Assembly: GCA_947625865.1 (NCBI GenBank)
Contig: CANQQD010000011.1
Coordinates: 1-48,090, forward strand
Source of the DNA: an uncultured Clostridia bacterium
GTDB taxonomy: Bacteria; Bacillota; Clostridia; Christensenellales; Borkfalkiaceae
Direction of reading: 5' to 3'
Length of the DNA stretch: 48,090 nucleotides
The notes beneath the pieces are model-generated. The model was given only the letters and a program-made list of their open reading frames with translations. It was not told where the DNA came from and made no database searches. Positions 41,414-48,090 of this stretch are shown here, in pieces; positions within the stretch are counted from its first letter, which is position 1, and every line of letters starts with the position of its first letter. A program made the translations under genes and the position numbers.

Positions 41414-41452
41414 TTTGGTAATATAATTTACCCGTAACTACCAATTTGGTAG
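41406..41452 (-). promoter_or_regulatory. Paired palindromic operators of the small HTH gene
   Basis: Two palindromes share the core ACCAWTTTGGT or its complement: ATTACC-atttt-GGTAAT (41406-41422) and CTACC-aattt-GGTAG (41438-41452). Their centres are 31 bases apart, three helical turns, so two dimers would bind on one face. The first covers the possible start codon at 41413. A TATATT -10 box (41420-41425, minus strand) lies between them. Confidence 0.7.
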
Positions 41453-41472
41453 CAAAAGGAGGGGCTCAGCGG

Positions 41473-41515
41473 GGCAAATAAAAGTCCGCCCGCGGAGTTT
41501 CCGCGGGCGGACTTT
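41473..41515 (-). terminator. Intrinsic terminator of the HTH gene at 41529
   Basis: AAAGTCCGCCCGCGG / CCGCGGGCGGACTTT with a minus-strand tail TTTTATTT, 14 bases past the stop. Confidence 0.88.
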
Positions 41516-41528
41516 ACCGTCGTTTCGT

Positions 41529-41831
41529 TTAATCTTCGAGTAAGTGGAGTATGGCTTTTTTCTTTTTGTCGGACAATTTGCGGAATTGCCCCAAAAGAGC
41601 CTTTTCCTGCGCGGTCACCGGCTCGGTGTCCTCGTCCTCGGCAAAGAATTGCGCAAGCGATATCCCGAACGCCCCGCACAGCCGCGTGAGCGTGTCAAGG
41701 CTCGGCAGCGCGTTTTGCTTGGTGAGAAGGGTCGAAACGGTCGATTGCGTCAGCTCGGCTTCGAGTGCAAGCTGGTTTGTGCTCCATCCCCGCTCGTCCC
41801 GCAGGCGTTTTATTTTTTCTACGATATCCAT
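41529..41831 (-). CDS. HTH (XRE) regulator with C-terminal helix
   Basis: 100 residues. HTH in residues 5-62 (WSTNQLALEAELTQSTVSTLL), then the conserved tail AQEKALLGQFRKLSDKKKKAILHLLE found in many Clostridia regulators. No ribosome site precedes the ATG at 41831: TATAAT (41838-41843, minus strand) ends six bases before it, so the message is probably leaderless. Divergent from the zinc-ribbon gene, whose promoter lies 35 bases away. Target unknown. Confidence 0.85.
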   Translation of the reverse strand: MDIVEKIKRLRDERGWSTNQLALEAELTQSTVSTLLTKQNALPSLDTLTRLCGAFGISLAQFFAEDEDTEPVTAQEKALLGQFRKLSDKKKKAILHLLED

Positions 41832-41837
41832 AGTTAT

Positions 41838-41843
41838 ATTATA
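41838..41843 (-). promoter_or_regulatory. -10 box six bases before the HTH gene start
   Basis: A consensus TATAAT on the minus strand followed by ATAACT and the ATG. The -35 region is poor (TAAGTT at a 17-base spacing), so an activator or weak expression is likely. Confidence 0.5.
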
Positions 41844-41877
41844 ATCAAAACGCCGTTAAAAACTTAGCGGCATATCG

Positions 41878-41906
41878 TTGACAAATTATCGGACTTTCGT
41901 TATAAT
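41878..41906 (+). promoter_or_regulatory. Consensus promoter of the zinc-ribbon gene
   Basis: A perfect TTGACA (41878-41883), 17 bases, TATAAT (41901-41906). ACAGGAGAATTACC precedes the ATG at 41941. Confidence 0.93.
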
Positions 41907-41940
41907 ATTGTCGTTATTTCGTTAAAACAGGAGAATTACC

Positions 41941-43602
41941 ATGCACAAATGTACAAATTGCGGCGCGGAGTTCGAGGGCAATTTTTGCCCCGAGTGCGGC
42001 GAGAGCGTTTCAAAAACAAAAGTATGTCCCGCGTGCGGGGCGGAGTGTGCAAGCGGGGCTAAATTCTGCAGTATTTGCGGATATTCCTTTGCAAAGGGCG
42101 AGTCCGCCAAGCAGCCCGCAAAAGCCGTGGCTGCAAAGGCAAAAATTTCGCCTAAAACGGAAGCGGCGTTCAAACGGGCGCACAACATATTTGAGGTTTT
42201 GCCAGCGTGGATGCTTTTTATATTTTCCGTGCTTGCGTTTATCTTCATGGCTCTTCCCGCGGTGGCAACGCCCTCCATCGACATCATGGGACAAACTATC
42301 CCGTCCGAAAATTTAGGCAGTCTGTATGCGGCTTACGGCGGAATGGTAGAGGACGTGCCCATAAAGGGCTGTGCCGCAGCCGCGCTTCTGTTCGCCGTCT
42401 TTTCGGCGCTTTTGACGTGTGTTTTAATAGCGTTCAACAAGGTAAAGCAGCTTAAAAGCAGCGCCGTGACGTTGATGGGAATTTACCGCGTGAGGATAAA
42501 AAAGATAGCTGAAATTTTGTGTACGCCGGTATATCTGACCTTTATAATAATAAGCTCCTGCGCAATGGGCGTTATTTCGGCAACGGACGGAGGCGCGGGG
42601 CTTATAACGGCGGGTACGGGCGTAATACTCCTGCTTGTTTTTTCCTGCCTCGCCTTTGCCTTAGCCGTCGCCTGCGCCGCGGCGGACAGGTTTATCGTTT
42701 TAAAGAACTTCCCGCAGCTTGAAAAGATCCCCGAAAGGAAGCCGAGGGAATTTCACGGCTCGGCCCCGAAGGAGGTCGCAAAGCCGCAAAAACCGGTAAA
42801 ACCGCAAAAATCTGAGATACCGCTGTGGCAAGAAAAGCAATTGAAGAGATATGCGATTCTTAAAAGAATGAGCTATATAGGCGCATTGCCGACAATTTTA
42901 TCAGGTGTTTACATTATTATATTCGGTTCATTTGGTCTTTTGCCGATTGAAATTATAATAGTCATTATCTTTTTTGCCGCGATAATACTTGCCATACTCT
43001 TTTTAAAGCCGAAAATTTTAAACATAAAATTAAAAAAGGCTTTAATTATAATGTGTTTATTAGTGCAATGTTTCATTATGTTTCTTTTTATCTATCAAGC
43101 TTATTTCATTATTTTTTCAATTATTACTGATAAATTTTATTCGTATTATGATTATGATTTTTTCATATTAAACAGGATAGTCACATTTATATCCCTTGTG
43201 CTGGGATTGTTTGAAATTATCCTTTGCATTGCAACGCTTGTGAACGGCAAAAAAGTAAAAAATTTATTGTATACGGATAAAAAGCAGGGGACCTTGACCG
43301 ATTACGGCAAGGATTTTGTGCAAAGGCAGAACGCATATACGGCTGCAATAAAGCAACATAACGAGGAATACAATGCGGACATGTCCAAATTTAATACCTA
43401 TATGTCGGAGCTTGAAGAATACGATCTTGAAAGAGAAATGTGCGCGGCGGGATATGACTATGGCGACAGTACCGAAAGAAAGCTGTTCTGGGTGCGCACG
43501 CACAAAGCTTTGACGGCGGTCATTGCCGTGCTTATAGCTGCGGCTATCGTTCTGGCGGTGGTTTTGCCCGCAGCCCTCGCGCCCGCCGCGGCGGCTGTTT
43601 AA
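41941..43602 (+). CDS. Double zinc-ribbon membrane protein
   Basis: 553 residues. Two zinc ribbons at the N-terminus (C4/C7 with C16/C19, and C29/C32 with C43/C46), a linker, then about eight membrane helices: near 86-108, 138-160, 192-245 (two), 310-355 (two), 363-425 (two) and a last one at about 525-550. A soluble stretch of about 80 residues (440-520) precedes the final helix. No catalytic motif was recognised. The part coded by 42890-43260 is much richer in A and T than the rest. Function unknown. Confidence 0.8.
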   Translation: MHKCTNCGAEFEGNFCPECGESVSKTKVCPACGAECASGAKFCSICGYSFAKGESAKQPAKAVAAKAKISPKTEAAFKRAHNIFEVLPAWMLFIFSVLAFIFMALPAVATPSIDIMGQTIPSENLGSLYAAYGGMVEDVPIKGCAAAALLFAVFSALLTCVLIAFNKVKQLKSSAVTLMGIYRVRIKKIAEILCTPVYLTFIIISSCAMGVISATDGGAGLITAGTGVILLLVFSCLAFALAVACAAADRFIVLKNFPQLEKIPERKPREFHGSAPKEVAKPQKPVKPQKSEIPLWQEKQLKRYAILKRMSYIGALPTILSGVYIIIFGSFGLLPIEIIIVIIFFAAIILAILFLKPKILNIKLKKALIIMCLLVQCFIMFLFIYQAYFIIFSIITDKFYSYYDYDFFILNRIVTFISLVLGLFEIILCIATLVNGKKVKNLLYTDKKQGTLTDYGKDFVQRQNAYTAAIKQHNEEYNADMSKFNTYMSELEEYDLEREMCAAGYDYGDSTERKLFWVRTHKALTAVIAVLIAAAIVLAVVLPAALAPAAAAV

Positions 43603-43632
43603 ACAAAAAATTTCAAAAATTATAAAAAAGAG

Positions 43633-43662
43633 TTGACAACCCCCCTTGGCGTATGGTAAACT
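43633..43662 (+). promoter_or_regulatory. Promoter of the rpmG-secE-nusG operon
   Basis: TTGACA (43633-43638), 18 bases, TAAACT (43657-43662). The -10 box is imperfect but well placed. Confidence 0.65.
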
Positions 43663-43666
43663 TCAT

Positions 43667-43696
43667 TTACACCTCAAAGAGGGGTGTAATTTTTTT
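43667..43696 (+). promoter_or_regulatory. Terminator-like hairpin at the 5' end of the rpmG message
   Basis: TTACACCTC pairs with GAG-gg-GTGTAA (two-base bulge), followed by seven Ts. With the promoter at 43633-43662 the transcript would begin within a few bases of the stem. It might be an attenuator, a message stabiliser or the terminator of the upstream gene (64 bases past its stop). Confidence 0.5.
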
Positions 43697-43714
43697 GTAT
43701 GGAGTTTTCCAAAA

Positions 43715-43882
43715 ATGGCAACCAAAGCGCAAGTAAGAACAAAGATCACATTAGAGTGCACCGTTTGCAAGCACCGCAATTACGACAGCTATAAAAATAA
43801 GCGTAACGATCCCGACAGGCTTACAATGTCCAAATACTGCCCGTTCTGCAAGAAGCACACCGAGCACAAGGAAAGCAAGTAA
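43715..43882 (+). CDS. rpmG: Ribosomal protein L33, zinc-binding form
   Basis: 55 residues with two CxxC pairs (CTVC, CPFC), the zinc-containing form of this 50S protein. I chose the ATG at 43715 because it gives the standard [18 protein letters not shown] start; the longer open frame from 43646 would begin inside the promoter and hairpin. GGAG lies 10 bases upstream. It is followed by secE and nusG, the usual order. Confidence 0.96.
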   Translation: MATKAQVRTKITLECTVCKHRNYDSYKNKRNDPDRLTMSKYCPFCKKHTEHKESK

Positions 43883-43896
43883 TCAGAGGTTTTGAT

Positions 43897-44133
43897 ATGG
43901 CTGATAACCAAAAAGCGGCAGGCGATAAAAAACCCAATATATTCGTCCGCGCCGGCAGAAAACTTAAAGAAACTTTTTCCGAGCTTAAAAGAGTGACGTG
44001 GCCTACCTTCCCCAAGGTGGTAAAGGCTACGTGCGTGGTTTTGGTTGTCGTAGTTGCGTTCACCGTAGTCGTTACGGGAATAAATTACGGCATGCAGGCG
44101 CTTCTCGACGTAGTAACCAAAATAGGTCAGTAA
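43897..44133 (+). CDS. secE: Preprotein translocase subunit SecE
   Basis: 78 residues. One membrane helix (about 44-64) preceded by the family motif ELKRVTWPTFPKV. It clamps SecY in the translocase. It lies 14 bases after rpmG and 12 before nusG. AGAGG serves as ribosome site. Confidence 0.95.
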   Translation: MADNQKAAGDKKPNIFVRAGRKLKETFSELKRVTWPTFPKVVKATCVVLVVVVAFTVVVTGINYGMQALLDVVTKIGQ

Positions 44134-44145
44134 GGAGGTGGAGCT

Positions 44146-44682
44146 ATGGCAACAATGGTAGCCGATCCCGAAAATCCCTGCTGGTACATTCTGCATACCT
44201 ATTCGGGCTATGAGTCGATGGTGAAGGACAGCCTGTTCCGCCTCATAGAAAACAACAATCTGCAGGATATGATCTTCGATGTAAAGATCCCCATGGAGCA
44301 GACCATCGAGGAGAAGAACGGCAAGCGCAAGCTGGTAGAGCGCAAGCTGTTGCCCTGTTACGTATTTATAAAAATGATCTACTCCAACCAGCTGTGGTAT
44401 CTCGTGACCAACACGAGGGGAGTGACGGGCTTTGTAGGTCCGCAGGGCAGACCCATTCCCATGAAGGAGTCCGAAATACGCAAGATGCGTCTTGAGGAAG
44501 TGGTGGTGGACGCCGACTTTGCCGTAGGCGACAAGGTGGCTGTGGATTCCGGTCCTTTGGAGGGCTTCGAGGGCGTCATAACCGAACTCAACGACGCCGC
44601 CCAGAAGGCAAAGGTCAATATTCAGATGTTCGGAAGGAATACTGACGTGGAAGTGGAGTATATCCAAATCAAGAAATTATAA
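44146..44682 (+). CDS. nusG: Transcription elongation factor NusG
   Basis: 178 residues. NGN domain with CWYILHTYSGYE and KLLPCYVFIKM, then the KOW domain (FAVGDKVAVDSGPLEGFEGVI). Binds RNA polymerase and links it to ribosomes or pausing signals. TAAGGAGGTGGAG gives a strong start. Unlike the usual tight nusG-rplK spacing, 655 bases of mostly repeat DNA follow. Confidence 0.96.
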   Translation: MATMVADPENPCWYILHTYSGYESMVKDSLFRLIENNNLQDMIFDVKIPMEQTIEEKNGKRKLVERKLLPCYVFIKMIYSNQLWYLVTNTRGVTGFVGPQGRPIPMKESEIRKMRLEEVVVDADFAVGDKVAVDSGPLEGFEGVITELNDAAQKAKVNIQMFGRNTDVEVEYIQIKKL

Positions 44683-44822
44683 GCTCCCGCCAAGCGGATT
44701 ATAAGCGTCGCATAGCTGTGTCAAGCTCCGCTCCGCCTAAGTCGTGTACGTCTGTGTACACTCCTGTCGTCGGTGCTCGCTTTCCTTGCTCTGCTCGCTT
44801 CTAACCGCTTGCAAACTTCGTA
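44683..44822. repeat. Structured interspersed repeat, family B copy 4
   Basis: It starts directly after the nusG stop. Terminal arms CAAGCGG (44691-44697) and CCGCTTG (44805-44811) and inner hairpin TGTAC-gtctgt-GTACA (44745-44760). Both arm pairs differ from copies 1 and 2 yet remain complementary. Confidence 0.8.
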
Positions 44823-44849
44823 AAAACAAATATCCTTGGCTTCTTCCCC

Positions 44850-45337
44850 CTTGGGGGGACGAGCGCGGAGTTCTCAAAACAGCACAGTGTGCTGTTTTGC
44901 CGCACGAGATGAGCCTGCGCAAAGAGAAAGGCGCAGGCGGTGCCCGAACACGGCGTTATTCCTTGCGCCGTGTGAGACAGCTCCCGCGTAGCGGGTGATG
45001 GGAGGGGAAAAACAAAAGCCATACACCCACCTGTCGACTACGTCGCCACCCTCCCCCGTCGGCGACGGAAGAGGGCAAGGAAAAGCGAGCGACCCCAACC
45101 TTGGCTCCCCCTTCTGTCATTCTGAGAAGGGCGCAGCCCGACGAAGAATCTGTCGCGCAGCGACCTTTTAAAATAATAGCCCCGCAACTTACTCTTTGTC
45201 ATTTCTGTTTGCATCGTTAATCATTTAAGTAATCACCGGAAATTCAGACGTATGGATTTTCGTGAAGATATTTGTGGGAGAATATATTAAATCTGTTCAT
45301 GGTATATTCGTTTTAACCACATTGGAGGAAATTTTTT
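44850..45337. repeat. Repeats between nusG and rplK
   Basis: 44859-44985 is a reversed family C copy. 44975-45090 is family D with hairpin CGAC-tac-GTCG (45035-45045). 45117-45165 is the TTCTGAG...GAAGAATCTGTCGC repeat. The remaining 45166-45337 is AT-rich and must hold the rplK control region if transcription restarts here; I see no convincing promoter or r-protein leader in it. Confidence 0.7.
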
Positions 45338-45763
45338 ATGGCAAAAAAGATCACTGCGGTCGTAAAGCTGCAGCTCCCCGCCGGTAAAGCTACCCCCGCA
45401 CCCCCCGTAGGCTCTACGCTGGGTCCCCACGGTATCAATATCCCCGGCTTCACCAAGGAGTTCAACGCAAAGACCGCCGCGCAGGCGGGACTTATCATCC
45501 CCTGCGTAGTCACCATCTATCAGGACAGAAGCTTCACGTTCATTCTCAAAACTCCCCCTACGCCCGTGCTTATCAAGAAGGCGCTGGGGCTTGAAACGGC
45601 TTCCGCCCGTCCCAACCGCGACAAGGTGGGCAAGCTCACCAAGGCTCAGGTTGAGGAGATAGCAAAAACCAAACTGCCCGACTTGAACTGCCACGATTTA
45701 GAGGCGGCTAAGAGCATGGTCAAGGGCACCGCGCGCTCTATGGGCGTAACGGTGGAGGAGTAA
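45338..45763 (+). CDS. rplK: Ribosomal protein L11
   Basis: 141 residues, standard length. The N-terminal domain has [23 protein letters not shown], and the C-terminal rRNA-binding domain has [11 protein letters not shown]. Part of the GTPase centre of the 50S subunit. TTGGAGGAAATTTTTT precedes the ATG. rplA follows 13 bases later. Confidence 0.97.
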   Translation: MAKKITAVVKLQLPAGKATPAPPVGSTLGPHGINIPGFTKEFNAKTAAQAGLIIPCVVTIYQDRSFTFILKTPPTPVLIKKALGLETASARPNRDKVGKLTKAQVEEIAKTKLPDLNCHDLEAAKSMVKGTARSMGVTVEE

Positions 45764-45776
45764 GGAGGTACGCGCT

Positions 45777-46466
45777 ATGAAGATGTCTAAAAAATATGCG
45801 GAAAGCGTAAAATCGTACGACCGCTCCAAGGCCTATGATATAACCGAGGCTACGAAGATCGCCCTTGAAACGGCAAAGGCTAAGTTCGACGAAACAATAG
45901 AATTGCACGTGCGTTTGGGCGTCGATCCCAGACAGGCAGACCAGCAGGTCCGCGGCGTGCTCGTGCTCCCCAACGGCACAGGCAAGACCGTGCGCGTGCT
46001 CGTTATCGCCAAGGGCGACAAGGCTGACGCGGCGCAGGCTGCGGGCGCGGACTATGTGGGCGCGGAGGAGACCATCCAGCGCATCCAGTCCCAGAACTGG
46101 TTCGATTTCGACGTAATGATCACCACTCCCGACATGATGGGTATGGTAGGTAGAATAGGTAGACTCCTCGGACCCAAGGGCTTGATGCCCAACCCCAAGA
46201 GCGGCACCGTTACCATGGACGTTGCAAAAGCGGTAAAGGAAGTTAAAGCCGGTAAAGTTGAATACCGTCTCGATAAAACCGCCATAATCCACGTGCCCAT
46301 CGGCAAGAAGTCCTTCGGGCAGGAGAAGATAGTGGAGAACTTCACCGCCCTCATGGACGCAATAGTAAAGGCAAAGCCTGCCGCCGCAAAGGGACAGTAT
46401 ATAAAGAGCGTCACCATAACCTCGACCATGGGTCCCAGCGTAAAAGTTTCCTATAACAAGGGCTAA
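45777..46466 (+). CDS. rplA: Ribosomal protein L1
   Basis: 229 residues. [21 protein letters not shown] is the L1 signature region. L1 forms the mobile stalk that releases tRNA; in many bacteria it also represses its own operon. TAAGGAGGTACGCG precedes the ATG. Confidence 0.97.
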   Translation: MKMSKKYAESVKSYDRSKAYDITEATKIALETAKAKFDETIELHVRLGVDPRQADQQVRGVLVLPNGTGKTVRVLVIAKGDKADAAQAAGADYVGAEETIQRIQSQNWFDFDVMITTPDMMGMVGRIGRLLGPKGLMPNPKSGTVTMDVAKAVKEVKAGKVEYRLDKTAIIHVPIGKKSFGQEKIVENFTALMDAIVKAKPAAAKGQYIKSVTITSTMGPSVKVSYNKG

Positions 46467-46491
46467 AAAATAAATATCCCGCAAAAAACGG

Positions 46492-46520
46492 TTGACACAG
46501 AGCCGTTTTGCGGATATAAT
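46492..46520 (+). promoter_or_regulatory. Consensus promoter of rplJ-rplL
   Basis: TTGACA (46492-46497), 17 bases, TATAAT (46515-46520). It starts 25 bases past the rplA stop. Confidence 0.92.
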
Positions 46521-46534
46521 TACAACGAAAATCA

Positions 46535-46657
46535 AATTTCCGAGCCGTAGAAGGCGGGTGCTCAAATGCTCAATTTCCCGCGGAGGTCAGGAGAGAAAAA
46601 GCAGAACGATAATTTTGCGTTTTCCCTGTTGCCCCGCGGCGGCAGGGAATTTTATTT
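46535..46657 (+). ncRNA. Ribosomal protein L10 leader
   Basis: The 5' leader carries the family's landmark GCCGTAGAAGGCGGGTGCTC paired with later TTTCCCGCGGAGGTCAGGAG. It is followed by a terminator-like hairpin TTTCCCTG / CAGGGAA with a TTTTATTT tail (46621-46657). L10, with L7/L12 bound, is known to bind such leaders and lower expression of its own operon. A further hairpin GCCGC-atgaat-GGCGGC (46670-46689) lies before the rplJ ribosome site. Confidence 0.8.
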
Positions 46658-46717
46658 GAACCTCACAAAAAGCCGCATGAATGGCGGCATTTGCGTGAAC
46701 TTCTTTAAGGAGGTAAT

Positions 46718-47239
46718 ATGTCGGCTAATTTCGAAGCAAAAAAAGCAGTCGTCGAAGAGATAACGGAAAAGATCAAGGCTTCACGGTCGGTAGTTTTTGT
46801 GGACTACGTCGGGCTCACGGTTGCCGAGGCTTCCCAGCTGCGCAACAAGTGCAGAGAGGCGGGCTGCGAATACAAGGTGTATAAAAACACCCTTGTCAGA
46901 AAGGCTTTCAACGAATTGGGCTATAAGGATTTCGACTCCGACCTCAACGGACCCACCGCGATCGCGTTCAGCAACGATGAAACATCGGGCGCAAAGATCA
47001 TGGTGGCAGCCGCAAAGGACTTCGAGAACAAGATCACTTTGAAGAGCGCGTTCGTTGACAACTCGTACGTCGATAAAAACGGCGTAAAAGCGCTTGCTAC
47101 GATGCCCTCGAAGGAAGAGCTGCTTGCAAAGCTGCTCGGCTCCTTGCAGGCGCCCGTTGCAAATCTTGCGGGAGTACTGTCCAACATGCTTGCGGGACTT
47201 CCCCGCGCACTCAAAGCCGTTGCGGACCAAAAGGCGTAA
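46718..47239 (+). CDS. rplJ: Ribosomal protein L10
   Basis: 173 residues. The opening AKKAVVEEITEKIKASRSVVFVDYVGLT is typical of L10; the C-terminal helix would bind L7/L12 dimers. TTTAAGGAGGTAAT gives a strong start. Regulated by the upstream leader. Confidence 0.97.
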   Translation: MSANFEAKKAVVEEITEKIKASRSVVFVDYVGLTVAEASQLRNKCREAGCEYKVYKNTLVRKAFNELGYKDFDSDLNGPTAIAFSNDETSGAKIMVAAAKDFENKITLKSAFVDNSYVDKNGVKALATMPSKEELLAKLLGSLQAPVANLAGVLSNMLAGLPRALKAVADQKA

Positions 47240-47328
47240 CACGGCGCGCCGCGTAAGCGGTGCAAACAAGGCGGGCGCAGCCTGAACAGCGCAAAAAAAT
47301 AATAAAAATTATCAGGAGTAATAAAAAA

Positions 47329-47709
47329 ATGGCAGACGTTAAAAAGATGATAGAAGAAATCAAGGGCATGACCGTTCTTGAACTCAACGAGCTTGTAAAG
47401 GCAATAGAAGAGGAGTTCGGCGTAAGCGCGGCGGCTCCCGTAGCAGTAGCAGCCGCACCTGCAGCAGGCGCAGCCGCATCGGCTCCCGCAGTTGAAGAAA
47501 AGACCGAATTCAACGTAGTTCTTAAGGACGCGGGCGCAAAGAAGATAGACGTTATCAAGGTTGTACGCGCATTCACCGGTCTCGGACTTGTCGAGGCTAA
47601 GACCGCCGTTGAAAAGGGCGGCGTGCTCAAGGAGAACGTTGCGAAGGAAGAGGCAGAGAAGATCCTTGCCGATCTCAAGGCAGCCGGCGCAAACGCAGTT
47701 CTGGAGTAA
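47329..47709 (+). CDS. rplL: Ribosomal protein L7/L12
   Basis: 126 residues. N-terminal dimerisation domain ([19 protein letters not shown]), alanine-rich hinge ([15 protein letters not shown]), and C-terminal factor-binding domain ([20 protein letters not shown]). The ATG at 47329 follows CAGGAGTAATAAAAAA; the frame open further upstream to 47260 is not conserved-looking. A terminator follows, so rpoB is not read through here without partial readthrough. Confidence 0.97.
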   Translation: MADVKKMIEEIKGMTVLELNELVKAIEEEFGVSAAAPVAVAAAPAAGAAASAPAVEEKTEFNVVLKDAGAKKIDVIKVVRAFTGLGLVEAKTAVEKGGVLKENVAKEEAEKILADLKAAGANAVLE

Positions 47710-47718
47710 GTAAGAAAA

Positions 47719-47752
47719 TAAAAAATGGGGGGGTCTTGCCCCCCCTTTTTTA
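47719..47752 (+). terminator. Intrinsic terminator of rplJ-rplL
   Basis: AAAAAATGGGGGG / CCCCCCTTTTTTT hairpin around TCTTG with a seven-T tail, about 10 bases past the rplL stop. Confidence 0.92.
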
Positions 47753-47758
47753 TTTTCG

Positions 47759-47910
47759 CTCCCGCGGCAAGCGCGGATATACGTCGCATAACATTGTTGC
47801 CTTTGCGTTTTTGCTTAGTCATTTACGTTTAAGTAAACTCCTGTCGCAAAAGCCGCAGGCGCCTCGTTCTGCTCGTATCTGCGCGCTTGCTGACTCCGTA
47901 AGGGCAACTT
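47759..47910. repeat. Structured interspersed repeat, family B copy 5
   Basis: Terminal arms CAAGCGCG (47768-47775) and CGCGCTTG (47882-47889). The inner hairpin TTTAC-gtttaa-GTAAA (47822-47837) has different bases from all other copies but still pairs. A middle stem TTTTTGC/GCAAAA flanks the inner hairpin. Confidence 0.8.
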
Positions 47911-47978
47911 TCCTTGCTCTGCTCGCTTCTACCCACCGCATAACTTCGTAAATACAGCTTCCATAATAGCACCCCCAA

Positions 47979-48090
47979 CCTTGGCGCCCTTCGCTTGCGA
48001 GGGGAGCTGTCGAGCGAAGCGAGACTGAGGGGAGTATAAATAATTTAATCGCCCATTAAGCCTTGTCATTTTGCGCGAGGGCTTTGCCCG
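47979..48090. repeat. Family A and E repeat, identical to 38901-39012
   Basis: All 112 bases up to the window edge match the block at 38901-39012, including the CGCCCATTAAGCCTTGTCATT segment. The match probably continues past the edge. Confidence 0.85.

Noticed and set aside
41171-41831. Prophage or mobile element remnant suggested by two HTH genes
   Set aside because: There is no integrase, phage structural gene or attachment repeat nearby. The two genes have separate control signals.
43646-43714. N-terminal extension of L33
   Set aside because: The extra frame would include the promoter and the hairpin and does not fit the length of L33.
46566-46763. A 65-codon frame between rplA and rplJ
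   Set aside because: It covers the L10 leader and overlaps the rplJ start. The RNA structure explains the sequence better.
47260-47328. N-terminal extension of L7/L12
   Set aside because: The upstream frame has no ribosome site and L7/L12 begins at the usual [11 protein letters not shown].

Overview
The window looks like chromosomal DNA of an anaerobic, gut-type member of the Bacillota (Clostridia). The grounds are strong AGGAGG-type ribosome binding sites, LplB/LplC-type sugar ABC transporters, rubrerythrin, a spore-former-like gene order rpmG-secE-nusG-rplK-rplA-rplJ-rplL with an L10 leader, and GC-rich genes with frequent ATA isoleucine codons. The many structured intergenic repeats remind me of the Christensenellales/Borkfalkiaceae, but that placement is inference and was not tested.

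Layout. 1-1000: gene tail, repeats, and a minus-strand tRNA operon (Val-Gly-Cys). 1000-1545: rubrerythrin. 1758-4966: GH43 glycosidase, polysaccharide deacetylase and kduD. 5021-5786: repeats. 5787-8399: a Ca2+-type P-ATPase. 8623-19392: uronate catabolism in three blocks (eda; kdgK-isomerase-kduI; ABC ATPase-uxaB-uxaA-uxaC) separated by repeat-rich spacers. 20038-33005: a pectin module with a minus-strand pectin methylesterase and a divergent run of ABC importer genes, five uncharacterised small membrane proteins, GH28 and GH105. 33218-43602: regulators, MgtE, a lipid kinase, a SecB-like chaperone, an HtrA-like lipoprotein and a zinc-ribbon membrane protein. 43715-47709: translation and secretion genes.

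How the genes fit together. Pectic oligosaccharides would be captured by the 842-residue lipoprotein and imported by the two permeases with an MsmX-type ATPase. Inside the cell they would be demethylated (CE8) and cut (GH28, GH105), none of these enzymes having a signal peptide. Unsaturated uronate would go through KduI and KduD, and galacturonate through UxaC, UxaB and UxaA. Both routes meet at 2-keto-3-deoxygluconate, which KdgK and Eda turn into pyruvate and glyceraldehyde-3-phosphate. The pathway below the oligosaccharide is complete in this window; a pectate lyase is not present.

The most unusual material is: (1) the importer operon with its translationally coupled small membrane proteins; (2) several families of interspersed intergenic elements whose hairpin arms differ between copies but keep pairing; (3) three regulator genes whose -10 box lies exactly six bases before the ATG, two of them with a palindrome over the start codon; (4) an HTH protein with 21 glycines spaced almost perfectly every five residues; and (5) a SecB-like protein in a Gram-positive-type genome.
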